A stretch of DNA of 64,000 nucleotides from an uncultured Bacteroidota bacterium (GTDB taxonomy: Bacteria > Bacteroidota > Bacteroidia > Bacteroidales > P3), in contig CADBDA010000003.1 in assembly GCA_902793295.1 (NCBI GenBank), forward strand, positions 1-64,000, given 5' to 3'. A program made the position numbers and the translations under genes. This document shows positions 42,967 through 52,246 of this stretch, one piece after another. The first letter of the stretch is position 1. The number at the start of each line of letters is the position of its first letter. A model generated the notes under the pieces. It was given only the letters and a program-made list of their open reading frames with translations. It ran no database searches and had not been told where the DNA came from.

Positions 42967-44778
42967 TTGAAAAACATCCGCAACTTCTGTATCATCGCCC
43001 ATATCGACCACGGCAAAAGCACCCTGGCCGACCGTCTGCTGGAGGTGACCAACACCGTTTCGCAACGCGACATGCAGGATCAGGTGCTCGATGATATGGA
43101 CCTTGAAAAGGAGCGTGGCATCACCATCAAGAGCCATGCCATCCAAATGAACTACCACGTCCCCGCGGAGGGGAATTCGGCCAACGCAGGCCATGATTTC
43201 GTACTCAACCTGATCGACACCCCCGGCCACGTCGACTTCAGCTACGAGGTGAGCCGCTCCATCGCCGCCTGCGAAGGGGCCTTGCTCGTCGTCGACGCCA
43301 CTCAGGGCATCCAGGCACAGACCATCAGCAACCTCTATCTGGCACTCGAGAACGACTTGGAAATCATCCCCGTGATGAACAAGATTGACCTCGACAGCGC
43401 CATGCCCGAAGAGGTGGCCGACGAAATCATCGACCTGCTGGGCTGCTCCCGCGAGGAGATCCTTTCCTGCAGCGCCAAGACCGGCGTGGGCGTGCCGCAG
43501 ATTCTCGACGCCATCGTCGACCGCATCCCCGCCCCCAAAGGCGACGAGAACGCGCCCCTGCAGGCGCTGGTCTTCGACTCGGTGTTCAACCCCTTTCGCG
43601 GCATCATCAGCTACTTCCGCATCGTCAACGGCACGCTGAAGACCAACGACCACGTCAAATTCGTCAGCACCGAGAAGGACTACCACGCCGACGAAATCGG
43701 CGTGCTACGCCTCAACATGGAACCGCGCAAGGAACTGAAAGCCGGCGACGTGGGCTACATCATCAGCGGCATCAAGACCAGCCGCGAGGTGCGCGTGGGC
43801 GACACCATCACCCATGTCGAACAGCCCTGCGACAAAGCCATCGAGGGCTTCGAGTCGGTCAAGCCGATGGTCTTCGCCGGCGTTTACCCTGTCGACACCG
43901 ACGACTACGAGGAGTTGCGCGCCAGCATCGAGAAGCTGCAGCTCAACGACGCCTCGCTCACCTTCGAGCCCGAATCGTCGCTCGCCCTCGGTTTCGGATT
44001 CCGTTGCGGATTCCTCGGCCTGCTCCATATGGAGATTGTCCAGGAACGCCTCACCCGCGAGTTCAATATGGATGTCATCACCACCGTGCCCAACGTGCAG
44101 TACAAGGTCAAGCTGACCAACGGCACCGAAATTGATGTCTACAACCCTTCGGGAATGCCCGAACCCAACAACATCAGCGAGGTGTACGAACCCTACATCC
44201 ATGCCCAGATCATCACCAAGGCCGACTATATAGGTCCCGTCATCAAACTCTGCATGGACAAGCGCGGCATACTCAAAAACCAGAACTACCTCACCACCGA
44301 CCGCATCGAGATAACCTTCGACCTGCCACTGGGCGAAGTGGTCTTCGACTTCTACGACAAACTGAAAAGCATCTCTAAAGGCTACGCCTCGTTCGACTAC
44401 TACCTCAACGGATTCAAGCCCAGCAAGCTGGTCAAACTGGAAATCCTCCTCAACGGCGATCCCGTCGATGCGCTCAGCACATTGACTTATGTCGACAATG
44501 CCTACCCCATCGGCCGCAAGATGTGCGAAAAACTGAAAGACCTCATCCCGCGCCAGCAGTTCGACGTGGCCATCCAGGCCGCCATCGGCAGCAAGATTAT
44601 TGCCCGCGAAACAGTGCGACAGGTACGCAAGGATGTCACCGCCAAATGCTACGGCGGCGACATCACCCGAAAACGCAAACTGCTCGAAAAACAGAAAGAA
44701 GGCAAGAAACGTATGCGTCAGGTCGGCAACGTGGAGGTGCCGCAAAGCGCCTTCCTCGCCGTGCTGAAACTTGACTAG
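42967..44778 (+). CDS. lepA: Elongation factor 4
   Basis: 603 residues from a TTG start at 42967, giving the canonical opening [19 protein letters not shown] that ends in the G1 motif. The DTPGHVDF and NKIDL motifs follow, and the LepA-specific C-terminal region is complete ([19 protein letters not shown], then [12 protein letters not shown]). The GTPase acts on ribosomes that have stalled or been wrongly translocated. There is no in-frame ATG near the expected N-terminus, so the TTG start is well supported. Confidence 0.95.
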   Translation: MKNIRNFCIIAHIDHGKSTLADRLLEVTNTVSQRDMQDQVLDDMDLEKERGITIKSHAIQMNYHVPAEGNSANAGHDFVLNLIDTPGHVDFSYEVSRSIAACEGALLVVDATQGIQAQTISNLYLALENDLEIIPVMNKIDLDSAMPEEVADEIIDLLGCSREEILSCSAKTGVGVPQILDAIVDRIPAPKGDENAPLQALVFDSVFNPFRGIISYFRIVNGTLKTNDHVKFVSTEKDYHADEIGVLRLNMEPRKELKAGDVGYIISGIKTSREVRVGDTITHVEQPCDKAIEGFESVKPMVFAGVYPVDTDDYEELRASIEKLQLNDASLTFEPESSLALGFGFRCGFLGLLHMEIVQERLTREFNMDVITTVPNVQYKVKLTNGTEIDVYNPSGMPEPNNISEVYEPYIHAQIITKADYIGPVIKLCMDKRGILKNQNYLTTDRIEITFDLPLGEVVFDFYDKLKSISKGYASFDYYLNGFKPSKLVKLEILLNGDPVDALSTLTYVDNAYPIGRKMCEKLKDLIPRQQFDVAIQAAIGSKIIARETVRQVRKDVTAKCYGGDITRKRKLLEKQKEGKKRMRQVGNVEVPQSAFLAVLKLD

Positions 44779-44840
44779 CCCCAAAAACGGAACGACCAGA
44801 AAACCACCACAACCCATCACACCCCAAAACAAAGAAAAAC

Positions 44841-45386
44841 ATGTCCACTTTACTCACTGCCATCATCATCATTGCCACAGCACTGCTCAGCATTGCCGTC
44901 ACCGGATTCATCTTTTTCAAAGTTGTCAAGACCTATTTCGACAACCAGCAGAAGATGCAGATGCTCCAGATGAAAATCGACGAGCGCAAAGAGTCGCTCA
45001 AAGTCGTCACCCCCATCCGCCTGCAGGCATACGAACGTATGGCCCTCTACTTGGAGCGCATCTCCCCCAACAGTCTCATCCTGCGCACTTTCCGCCCCGG
45101 CATGGACATCAAGTCGCTACAGACAGCCATGACCAAGGCCATCCGCGACGAGTGGGAGCACAACCTCAGCCAACAGGTCTATCTGACCACCGAGAGCTGG
45201 AACCGCATCCGCGAAGCCAAGGAAGAGATGATCAACCTCATCAACGGCAGTGCCGTGAAACTCTCCGCCGACGCCGACCCCACCGGTCTGGCCGGAGCCA
45301 TCTTCGAGAGCTGCGCCAAGAGCAAAATCCCCACCGACGAAGCCATCGAGTTCATGAAAAACGAAATACAAGAAAGGTTCTCCTAG
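44841..45386 (+). CDS. Membrane-anchored conserved protein of unknown function
   Basis: 181 residues. One N-terminal helix (residues 4-28, LLTAIIIIATALLSIAVTGFI) anchors a cytoplasmic or periplasmic helical domain (residues 40-181) that includes RLQAYERMALYLERISPNSL and a NLSQQVYLTTESWNRI block. Proteins of this shape recur in Bacteroidota with no assigned function, as far as I recall. It follows lepA by 62 bp on the same strand. Confidence 0.75.
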   Translation: MSTLLTAIIIIATALLSIAVTGFIFFKVVKTYFDNQQKMQMLQMKIDERKESLKVVTPIRLQAYERMALYLERISPNSLILRTFRPGMDIKSLQTAMTKAIRDEWEHNLSQQVYLTTESWNRIREAKEEMINLINGSAVKLSADADPTGLAGAIFESCAKSKIPTDEAIEFMKNEIQERFS

Positions 45387-45476
45387 CAGACACCGAACCC
45401 GGCTTGCATGGTTTATGCCGAGCCGAAGAAACGCGAATGCAGCTTCCGTTTCACAAAAATGCTCTAAACGAACGAA

Positions 45477-46454
45477 TTAATATTCTTTCGCTTTCTTTGC
45501 CAGTTCAAAAAGTGCTACAGGCAGGTGACAGTAACCCGTGGGGTTCTTGTCAAGGTAGTCTTGATGGTATTCTTCTGCACGGTAGAAATTGCGTAACGGT
45601 TTCACTTCGACCTGCAACGGCAATCCGTACTTTTGGGCCTCTTCGGCAACAGCCGCATCGATAACGGCGCGGTCGGCAGAATCACTGTAATAGATACCTG
45701 TGCGGTAGCGCGTACCTTCGTCCTCGCCCTGCTTGTTGAGGCTGGTGGGGTCGATGGCCTTGAAATACATCTCGAGCAGGAAACGCAGGCTGACCACCGC
45801 CGGGTTGTAGCGCAGATGCACCGTCTCGGCATAGCCTGTCTGGTCGGTATAGACCTCCTTGTAGGTTGGGTTCTCCGTATTGCCGTTGGCAAAGCCCACC
45901 TCGGTGAAAGTCACGCCCTCAATCAGTTTCAGATATTTCTCTGCACCCCAGAAGCAACCTGCGGCAAGGTAGATTTCCTGTTCCGAACGTCGCGGGGTGA
46001 TGGGCGGAAGCAGTCCGACCATCTTTTCCAGCCAAAGGGCATCGACAGCATCGAAGGTATTCAATTCGCGACTATCGATGTCAAGCACGGCGACCACCCT
46101 ACCCTCCTGCAATACCGGCACCACGATCTCACTGCGGCTCTCGCTGCTACAGGCGATATGGCCGGGAAACTGCTCCACGTCGGGCACCACCACCGTGCGG
46201 CGCTCCTTCCACGCCGTGCCGCACACCCCTTTGCCGAAGCCAATGTGCATACACGCCACCGGGCCTTGGAACGGACCCAGCAGCAACTCGCCACCCTTCT
46301 CGCAGTAGAAACCCGTCCACCAGAAATGAAATGTCTCATGAATCATCGCTGCCATGTTCGCCATGACGGCCGTCATATCAGTCTCGCCCGAGACCAGATG
46401 TTGCACCTGCTTGTACAATAGGGCGTATCGGTTGTCTTTTGTTTCCATTGTCAT
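45477..46454 (-). CDS. Fused free-Met-(R)-sulfoxide reductase and MsrA
   Basis: 325 residues in two enzyme domains. Residues 1-150 are a GAF-type free methionine-R-sulfoxide reductase: Cys68, Cys78 and Cys102 have the same 10 and 24 spacing as Cys84/94/118 of the Escherichia coli enzyme. Residues about 158-320 are MsrA with catalytic Cys167 (GCFWGAEKY) and an EYHQDYL segment near 290. Together they would reduce the free R-form and the S-form (free or in protein) of methionine sulfoxide. No signal peptide, so cytoplasmic. The fusion is uncommon enough to note. It lies next to, but divergent in function from, the sigma pair upstream. Confidence 0.88.
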   Translation of the reverse strand: MTMETKDNRYALLYKQVQHLVSGETDMTAVMANMAAMIHETFHFWWTGFYCEKGGELLLGPFQGPVACMHIGFGKGVCGTAWKERRTVVVPDVEQFPGHIACSSESRSEIVVPVLQEGRVVAVLDIDSRELNTFDAVDALWLEKMVGLLPPITPRRSEQEIYLAAGCFWGAEKYLKLIEGVTFTEVGFANGNTENPTYKEVYTDQTGYAETVHLRYNPAVVSLRFLLEMYFKAIDPTSLNKQGEDEGTRYRTGIYYSDSADRAVIDAAVAEEAQKYGLPLQVEVKPLRNFYRAEEYHQDYLDKNPTGYCHLPVALFELAKKAKEY

Positions 46455-46499
46455 ATATTTGTATGTGGCATAACGCCGTACAAATATTATTATTGTTGT

Positions 46500-47420
46500 C
46501 TAGTGACGGATAACCAACACCCCTCGGCGGATGTACTGTTTGTCGCGAATGGCGACAACGTAAAAATAGTTGCCGTCGGGAAGGTCGTCGCCGCAGAAGT
46601 CGTTCTGATAGTTGGACGAACTGAAGACCCGCTTGCTTTGTGCGGTAAATATCTGCACCTGAACAGAGCCCAGCGACTCCATGTTCTTAAGCACCCAACA
46701 ATCGTTGTATCCGTCGAAATTCGGGGTGATCAGATTGGGTATCATCAACAGCTTGTCCACTGCCTCGCGCGCCATCTGCTGGTCGTGGGCATTCGTAGCG
46801 GAGGTTGTATTCTTGTGGGCACTTTCGGTCACCACGGCCGAAGCGCTGTTCCTGACGCTGTCCTTATTGCCACTGGGCATCACCGTCGGGGTATCGTCCG
46901 ACATTTGGATTGCAGGCGTCATCCCAACTGCCGGAACCGTACGCTTGTCCGGCTGGACAGCTGCCTTTGTGGCCCGGCTGTCCGAGGTTGCAACCGCTGT
47001 TGCCGGCTCGGTCGCGGCAACTGCCGGTGACGAGGCGGCGTCCTTAAAAGCAGTCACCGCCACATTGCCGTTGCGTTCCGTAACAGGCAGCACATCGGAC
47101 GACGTCATTGCCGTTTGAGGCGTAGCGTCCTGTCCATCGTCAACCGATGGACTTTCTGTGATGACTTCGGCCGTCTGCCGTCCCACGACGGCATCGGTCG
47201 GCGAACTGCGGAAGGCGAAGAACAGCGCCACCCCAACCACAGGAAGGGCCGCCACAGGTAGCAGCCAACGCCACAGCCGACCTGCACCGGTGGGATGCGA
47301 CGGAGTGGCAGGCGTCTGGGCATGGATGCGCTGCTGCAACCGGGTCCACACCTCGGCAGGAGGCATCTCTTCGGCATGCGCCAACTGTTCTCGTGCTAGT
47401 TTTTCTATATCGTTCATCAT
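46500..47420 (-). CDS. Anti-sigma-like membrane protein with type-B T9SS C-terminal domain
   Basis: 306 residues, start overlapping the sigma gene by 4 bp (ATGA). Residues 1-46 are a soluble helical N-terminus (ARE..LAHAEEMPPAEVWTRL), the size of small anti-sigma domains. One membrane helix follows at about 50-70 (LWRWLLPVAALPVVGVALFF). Residues 75-215 are a Ser/Thr/Ala-rich linker. Residues about 225-306 form a gliding-motility-associated (CHU_C, T9SS type B) domain: PNLITPNFDGYNDCWVL, then QIFTAQSKRVF and DGNYFYVV, ending RRGVLVIRH. That domain normally marks cargo for export; here it is on a protein held by a membrane helix. Confidence 0.78.
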   Translation of the reverse strand: MMNDIEKLAREQLAHAEEMPPAEVWTRLQQRIHAQTPATPSHPTGAGRLWRWLLPVAALPVVGVALFFAFRSSPTDAVVGRQTAEVITESPSVDDGQDATPQTAMTSSDVLPVTERNGNVAVTAFKDAASSPAVAATEPATAVATSDSRATKAAVQPDKRTVPAVGMTPAIQMSDDTPTVMPSGNKDSVRNSASAVVTESAHKNTTSATNAHDQQMAREAVDKLLMIPNLITPNFDGYNDCWVLKNMESLGSVQVQIFTAQSKRVFSSSNYQNDFCGDDLPDGNYFYVVAIRDKQYIRRGVLVIRH

Positions 47421-47953
47421 TTCAAATATTTTTCCATTTTTTTGCGCATCAGGTCGCGGGCCTGATAGTAGCGGGACTTCAGCGTGGATACCGGCACCTT
47501 GTGCATCTTGGCCACTTCGGTCAAAGAATACTCCTCAATGGCAATCATGTTGAACAGCATCCGCTGGTCGGCGGTGAGCGACCGTAAGGCATGGATGAAA
47601 GCATTGCGCACATCCATACGTTGTCCGTGATCTTCCACGTGCGACACCTGCTTTATCTCCTCGCTGTCCAGCGTCTGGTAGCGATGCCGTCGTTCGCGTG
47701 AGTAGACCTTATAAATCTGACGCATGAAGATGGTCTTCATCCAGCCTTCGAAAGAACCCTCGCCGCGATAATTGGCCATACTGTTGAAGATGCTGATGAA
47801 ACCCTCCATCAACACCTCCTGCGCCTCGACATCATCAGCCACATAGCGTCGGCAGAGCGCATAGAAACGGGGGCTGTATTGTTCGTACAGCTCCCGTTGC
47901 GATGCTTCGTCGCCGTTTCTGCAGCCTTCTATGACGCGCTCCAATTGGTTCAT
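47417..47953 (-). CDS. ECF-type RNA polymerase sigma factor
   Basis: 178 residues. Region 2 is near 15-95 (ELYEQYSPRFYALCRRYV, EAQEVLMEGFISIFNSM, with FEGWMKTIFMRQIYKVY next) and region 4 near 115-170 (LRSLTADQRMLFNMIAIEEY, then the helix-turn-helix KVPVSTLKSRYYQARDLMRK). It is co-translated with the anti-sigma-like protein downstream. No promoter match is seen in the 57 bp before it. Its regulon cannot be read from the sequence; the partner points to T9SS or the cell surface. Confidence 0.88.
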   Translation of the reverse strand: MNQLERVIEGCRNGDEASQRELYEQYSPRFYALCRRYVADDVEAQEVLMEGFISIFNSMANYRGEGSFEGWMKTIFMRQIYKVYSRERRHRYQTLDSEEIKQVSHVEDHGQRMDVRNAFIHALRSLTADQRMLFNMIAIEEYSLTEVAKMHKVPVSTLKSRYYQARDLMRKKMEKYLK

Positions 47954-48010
47954 TATTGCCTGTAAGTGTTCACATGCAACAGAAAAGACGAAAAAAGAAT
48001 GTTAAAAAAT

Positions 48011-50353
48011 CTAAAAAATCACCTTGAATGTCCGTGCGGCATCCGTCTCACGTTGCTTCACCTGCAGCAGGTAGACGCCCGACGGGAGCGACAGGCGGAG
48101 TGCCTCGCCGCTGACCGCATGTATCGTATCGAGCACGTGCTTGCCGTTGAGGTCGCTGACACTGATCTGCAGGGGTTCGCCGGCAAGGCCGGTAGCGATG
48201 GTCACGCTACCCTGGCTAGGATTGGGGAAGAGACGCCACTGCGCGCTGTTGGCCGCAGGCTGCTGTCCGTCGATGCCCACATAGTTGGTATCCACAAACG
48301 CCAGGGTGTACTGTCCCAACTTCAAGTCGTTGGTCAGGAAATAGCCTTCGACGCTGTTGCCGTCGTAGCGCGACGAGACAACGGTCCAAGGGCTGCCAGC
48401 CTCGGGACGGTAAAGCAGTCGCACCGATTGGAAGGCGTCACCATTGTTGAAAAGGTCGTTGTCGAGGGTCGCCTCGCTACCGCTGCGGCAGTAGTGGAAC
48501 ATGCCGCTCATCTTGACCGAGGAGGGCAGCAGACCGTCGACCTGCCAGTAGCGGTCGGCAAAGCGCAGAAAGCGAGGGCTGTCGGTTGTGTCGGTCCGTG
48601 TCCAATGGTGGGTGACATAGATAAAGGCGCTGTTGGTGTCGACGGCCTTGCGGACGTTGCAGGAGAAATGGGAGACAGGCAAATAAAAAGTGCCCCGCTG
48701 GTCCACCGTCAGTTCGCTGCCGATAGCCGCACGGGAGAGCGCCTTCTCGTAGTCGACGACGGCAAAAGCCGGCGTGAAGGGCAGCTGGAAGGTGGCTGTG
48801 GTCCCCTCACCGTCGAAGGCCAGCGGCCGCCAAGCCTGCTGCAGCTCCGACGAGAAGAAAGTGATGCCGACGCGGTTACTGTTCATGTAGGTCGGTGCCC
48901 CGTAGAGTTTTTGGCTCACATGGATGGTCGTTGTGTTGCCTTCCGTGGCCATAGCGTCGATGACATAGTCATTAAATCCGGCATGGAAAACGTGGAAGTC
49001 GAAGAAATCCGTCAAGTCGACACCGCTATATTGCGACAGGCTGTCGCGAAGCTGGTAACTGTCGATATTGCCGAAGGCGCAACGGTCGAAGAGCCGACGC
49101 ATGGAAGCATAGAACAGCGAGTCGCCCAGGTATCCTCTGAGCGAATGCCACACTGTGGCCCCTTTGCTGTAGACCGTCGACCCGTAGGTATGCTGCGGAG
49201 TGACACCATAGAGCGGGATGAAGTCACCGTCGCTGACATGGCTGCTGCAGAGCACCTTGTTCAGGTTCTCGTCGGCATAGCCCTTATAGCGCAGGCTGTC
49301 GCCTTCGGGGCAGATGGCCTGGATAGCCACCTCCTCGCAAAACGATGCGCCGCCCTCGTTAATCCACATATTCTCGCTGCTGGCGCAGGTCAGCAGGTTG
49401 CCGAACCATGAGTGGGCAAATTCATGGCTCATGGTGGCCAGGCAAGCCTCCAATGTCGAGGCCATGCAATGGGTTGTGAAGGCGACATTGCCCACATGCT
49501 CCATAGAGCCCTTGGGGGTGGCCACATAGCCCACACGGTCCCAACGGTAGGGGCCGAAGCATTGCTCAAACATCGGTATCACGCGGCTCATGTGCTCGTA
49601 GGCGTTCCACACGCTGACACTGTCGTGGGTGCGGAAACCCAGCAGTGCGGGGTAGGTGCCGTAGAGGCTCTGGTACTCGCGCTCAATCACGCGGAACGGG
49701 GCCGACGCCACACCGACCAGATAGGTGGGGGTGGGATGATCCAGCACCCAGTCGGTCATCAGGCTGCCGTCGGCATACGCCACCTCGTCGACCTGCACAC
49801 CGCTGCAGATGGCACGCCAGCCAGGCTTCGAAGTGATGCGCAGCCTGTAGGTAGCCTTGTCGTAGAAGTTGTCCCGACACGGGAACCACGACTTACCCAT
49901 ATTGTGGGGGTATTCGTAGAGGGCAATTCCCAAGTTGTAGTAGATATTGTTTTCGAAATAAAAACCGCCCCAGCCTTCTGCCGCCACATATTGGCCTTTG
50001 CTGTAGAACACCGTAAGCGACAACGTGTCGCCCACCGACCCCTGGAAGGGCACCGAGAGCCGGGAGGCGGCATAGGTGAATGTTGTCGGGACGCCGTCGA
50101 CCCATACTGAGTCGACATCGGAGGGCGTCAGTTCCAACGTGACAGCCGACACCGGCTGGAGCACACGCAACGTCACCGCCGCAGAGCCTTCAATGCGTTT
50201 GACGGTATGGTTGCCCATATCGAGCTGCAAGTCATAATGCAGCACATCCACACTGTCGGTGATATTGTCCTTGGATGCGGCAACAGCGTTCTGCTGCGCG
50301 TGCAACGCAACCGAACACAGCACCGTCAATAGCAATAGAATGGTTCTCTTCAT
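48011..50353 (-). CDS. M1-family aminopeptidase-like protein with T9SS sorting domain
   Basis: 780 residues with a signal peptide (MKRTILLLLTVLCSVALHAQ). The zinc site is complete: His310, Glu311, His314 (HEFAHSWFGN) and Glu333 eighteen residues later. The exopeptidase motif, usually GAMEN, reads GSMEH (residues 282-286), so Asn is replaced by His. The C-terminus from about residue 700 is a type-A T9SS domain (WRLFPNPSQGSVTIATGL, ending TFKVIF). It is expected on the cell surface, taking N-terminal residues from peptides, possibly with unusual specificity. It follows the TonB gene by 32 bp. Confidence 0.87.
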   Translation of the reverse strand: MKRTILLLLTVLCSVALHAQQNAVAASKDNITDSVDVLHYDLQLDMGNHTVKRIEGSAAVTLRVLQPVSAVTLELTPSDVDSVWVDGVPTTFTYAASRLSVPFQGSVGDTLSLTVFYSKGQYVAAEGWGGFYFENNIYYNLGIALYEYPHNMGKSWFPCRDNFYDKATYRLRITSKPGWRAICSGVQVDEVAYADGSLMTDWVLDHPTPTYLVGVASAPFRVIEREYQSLYGTYPALLGFRTHDSVSVWNAYEHMSRVIPMFEQCFGPYRWDRVGYVATPKGSMEHVGNVAFTTHCMASTLEACLATMSHEFAHSWFGNLLTCASSENMWINEGGASFCEEVAIQAICPEGDSLRYKGYADENLNKVLCSSHVSDGDFIPLYGVTPQHTYGSTVYSKGATVWHSLRGYLGDSLFYASMRRLFDRCAFGNIDSYQLRDSLSQYSGVDLTDFFDFHVFHAGFNDYVIDAMATEGNTTTIHVSQKLYGAPTYMNSNRVGITFFSSELQQAWRPLAFDGEGTTATFQLPFTPAFAVVDYEKALSRAAIGSELTVDQRGTFYLPVSHFSCNVRKAVDTNSAFIYVTHHWTRTDTTDSPRFLRFADRYWQVDGLLPSSVKMSGMFHYCRSGSEATLDNDLFNNGDAFQSVRLLYRPEAGSPWTVVSSRYDGNSVEGYFLTNDLKLGQYTLAFVDTNYVGIDGQQPAANSAQWRLFPNPSQGSVTIATGLAGEPLQISVSDLNGKHVLDTIHAVSGEALRLSLPSGVYLLQVKQRETDAARTFKVIF

Positions 50354-50385
50354 CTTTATTTATTTTATTGTGTATTTTTCAGAAA

Positions 50386-51234
50386 TCACTTCAAATCAAA
50401 ATTCACAGGCAACGTGTAAATGGAACGGACAGCCTTACCGTTGTTCTTTCCGGGAATCCATTTCGGCATGCCCTTCACCATACGGACAGCCTCCTTACCG
50501 CAGCCCATACCGATGTCACGCAACAGTTGTACATTGGTGAGCGTCCCGTCTTTCTCAACGACGAACTTTACGACCACCGTTCCTGTTACCATTCCCTCCC
50601 TCCCTTCCAGCGGATCTTGCAGATTCTTTGTAATGTAGTCAAACAAAGCCTCCTCGCCCCCTGGAAACGAAGCCTCCTCTTCAACAAAAACATAGACGGT
50701 CTCTTCTCCCTCCAATGATTCTTCCTCCACCAGCTCTTCCTCCCGCGGTTTCTCTATCTTAGGCGATTTACATCCTCTAATATCTTCAGAATCAATAATC
50801 GCCATCACACCTAACATATCAATAAAATCAAGCGAATCCTTGCAATTCGTTTGCTTGCCATGCTGTGACGCTTGATCAGGTTCCAGTCCTTCGACCAGGG
50901 TGCTGTCGGGAGGCAAACGCTCTTCGTCGTCGGCAGGACGTTCCATTGTCCGGGGCGAATCCAACGGGGCGTCGGTGCGGAGTGTGGAATCGTTGGCACC
51001 GCCACAGGCGGCCAACGACAATGTCATTCCAGCTACCGTGGCCACTTTGCCCACCGTCAGCCGGTGTGTCAGTGCCTGTTCCAGGTAGCGCATCTCGGCT
51101 TCACAATAGGGGCAGGTGCCGCGACAATCGCCTGTATGTGTGCATTCGCGTTGTTCCAAAGGGATGCCGTTCTCGTCGGCAATGCGCCGACGTACGGCCT
51201 TCAACTGGTTGCAAATATGTTTTCCACGTTTCAT
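50386..51234 (-). CDS. TonB-family energy transducer with Cys-rich N-terminus
   Basis: 282 residues. The cytoplasmic N-terminus has five cysteines (Cys8, 31, 37, 41, 44; HTGDCRGTCPYCEAE) in a zinc-finger-like spacing, a form I know from other Bacteroidota TonB proteins. One membrane helix near 60-78 is followed by an acidic linker and a TonB C-terminal domain from about residue 190 (FPGGEEALFDYITKNLQDPL, GTVVVKFVVEKDGTL, VRSIYTLPVNFDLK). It would link inner-membrane energy to an outer-membrane receptor. No exbB/exbD or receptor gene is beside it. It is in tandem with the M1 peptidase. Confidence 0.85.
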   Translation of the reverse strand: MKRGKHICNQLKAVRRRIADENGIPLEQRECTHTGDCRGTCPYCEAEMRYLEQALTHRLTVGKVATVAGMTLSLAACGGANDSTLRTDAPLDSPRTMERPADDEERLPPDSTLVEGLEPDQASQHGKQTNCKDSLDFIDMLGVMAIIDSEDIRGCKSPKIEKPREEELVEEESLEGEETVYVFVEEEASFPGGEEALFDYITKNLQDPLEGREGMVTGTVVVKFVVEKDGTLTNVQLLRDIGMGCGKEAVRMVKGMPKWIPGKNNGKAVRSIYTLPVNFDLK

Positions 51235-51310
51235 GATGTCACTTGTTTTATTACACCCTATTAGTATCCGTTGGAAGCGATAATTTACAGCAGTTGAAAA
51301 AAAACAGGAG

Positions 51311-52189
51311 TTAGAACTTCACCACGTCGATGAGGCGCACGCCATTCAGCCACACAGCGATGCAGCCCACAGCGCCGTCGTCGCCGGCCTCGTCCCAGTC
51401 CTCGATGGGTTGCAGGGTGCGGGCATTGACGATTTCGAAATACTCGGGTTCGAATTTCAGACCGTCGGGGCACTGGTCGGGGTTCACCTCATGGAACGAT
51501 GCCAGGGTGCTCATCACCCATTCCTTCACCTCGTCGACCTCCTCGTATTCTGCCATTTCGGCAGCCTGCGAAAGGGTGTCGTAGATGGTTGGGGCGATGG
51601 CACGGGCGGCAGGCGACAGACGCATGTTGCGGCTGCTCAACGCCAGACCGTCGTCGGCACGCACAATGGGGCATGCCACGATTTCGAGCGGGTAGTGGAT
51701 CTGTTCCACCAGGTTGCGAATGATGGCCAGCTGTTGGTAGTCCTTCTCACCGAAATAGGCGCGGTTGGGTTCGGCAAGGTCGAACAGACGGCGCACCACC
51801 ACAGCGACTCCCGAGAAATGGCCGGGACGCTGCGGACCTTCCATCACCTCCTCCAGCGGACCGAAATGGTACGTTTCCTTCACCGGTTCGGGGTACATCT
51901 CCTCGACGGTGGGGACAAAGGCGACATCGGCGCCCACCGAAGCCAGCTTCTCGCAGTCGGCATCCACCGTACGGGGATACTTGGCGAGGTCTTCCTTGTT
52001 GTTGAACTGGATGGGGTTGACAAAGACGCTGACCACGACAAAGTCGTTTTCCTCCTTTGCCCTACGTATCAGCGAAAGATGTCCGTCATGCAAGGCGCCC
52101 ATGGTGGGCACCAGTCCTATCGTTTTGCCTTCAGCCTTGGCGGCCTTCACGGCTTCTTTGAGTTCAGAAACTTTAGTGATCGTTTTCAT
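51311..52189 (-). CDS. panC: Pantothenate synthetase
   Basis: 292 residues, about the normal length. ATP and pantoate-binding motifs are present: LVPTMGALHDGHLSLI (HxGH), VVSVFVNPIQFN, YFGEKDYQQLAII and RADDGLALSSRN. It joins pantoate and beta-alanine with ATP to make pantothenate for CoA. panB and panD are not next to it. It is the third gene of a minus-strand run after yciO and the DUF membrane protein. Confidence 0.95.
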   Translation of the reverse strand: MKTITKVSELKEAVKAAKAEGKTIGLVPTMGALHDGHLSLIRRAKEENDFVVVSVFVNPIQFNNKEDLAKYPRTVDADCEKLASVGADVAFVPTVEEMYPEPVKETYHFGPLEEVMEGPQRPGHFSGVAVVVRRLFDLAEPNRAYFGEKDYQQLAIIRNLVEQIHYPLEIVACPIVRADDGLALSSRNMRLSPAARAIAPTIYDTLSQAAEMAEYEEVDEVKEWVMSTLASFHEVNPDQCPDGLKFEPEYFEIVNARTLQPIEDWDEAGDDGAVGCIAVWLNGVRLIDVVKF

Positions 52190-52246
52190 TATTATCGTTT
52201 TATTTTTCTGTCTGTTATCTATTAAAATTCATTTTCTAGCACACTG

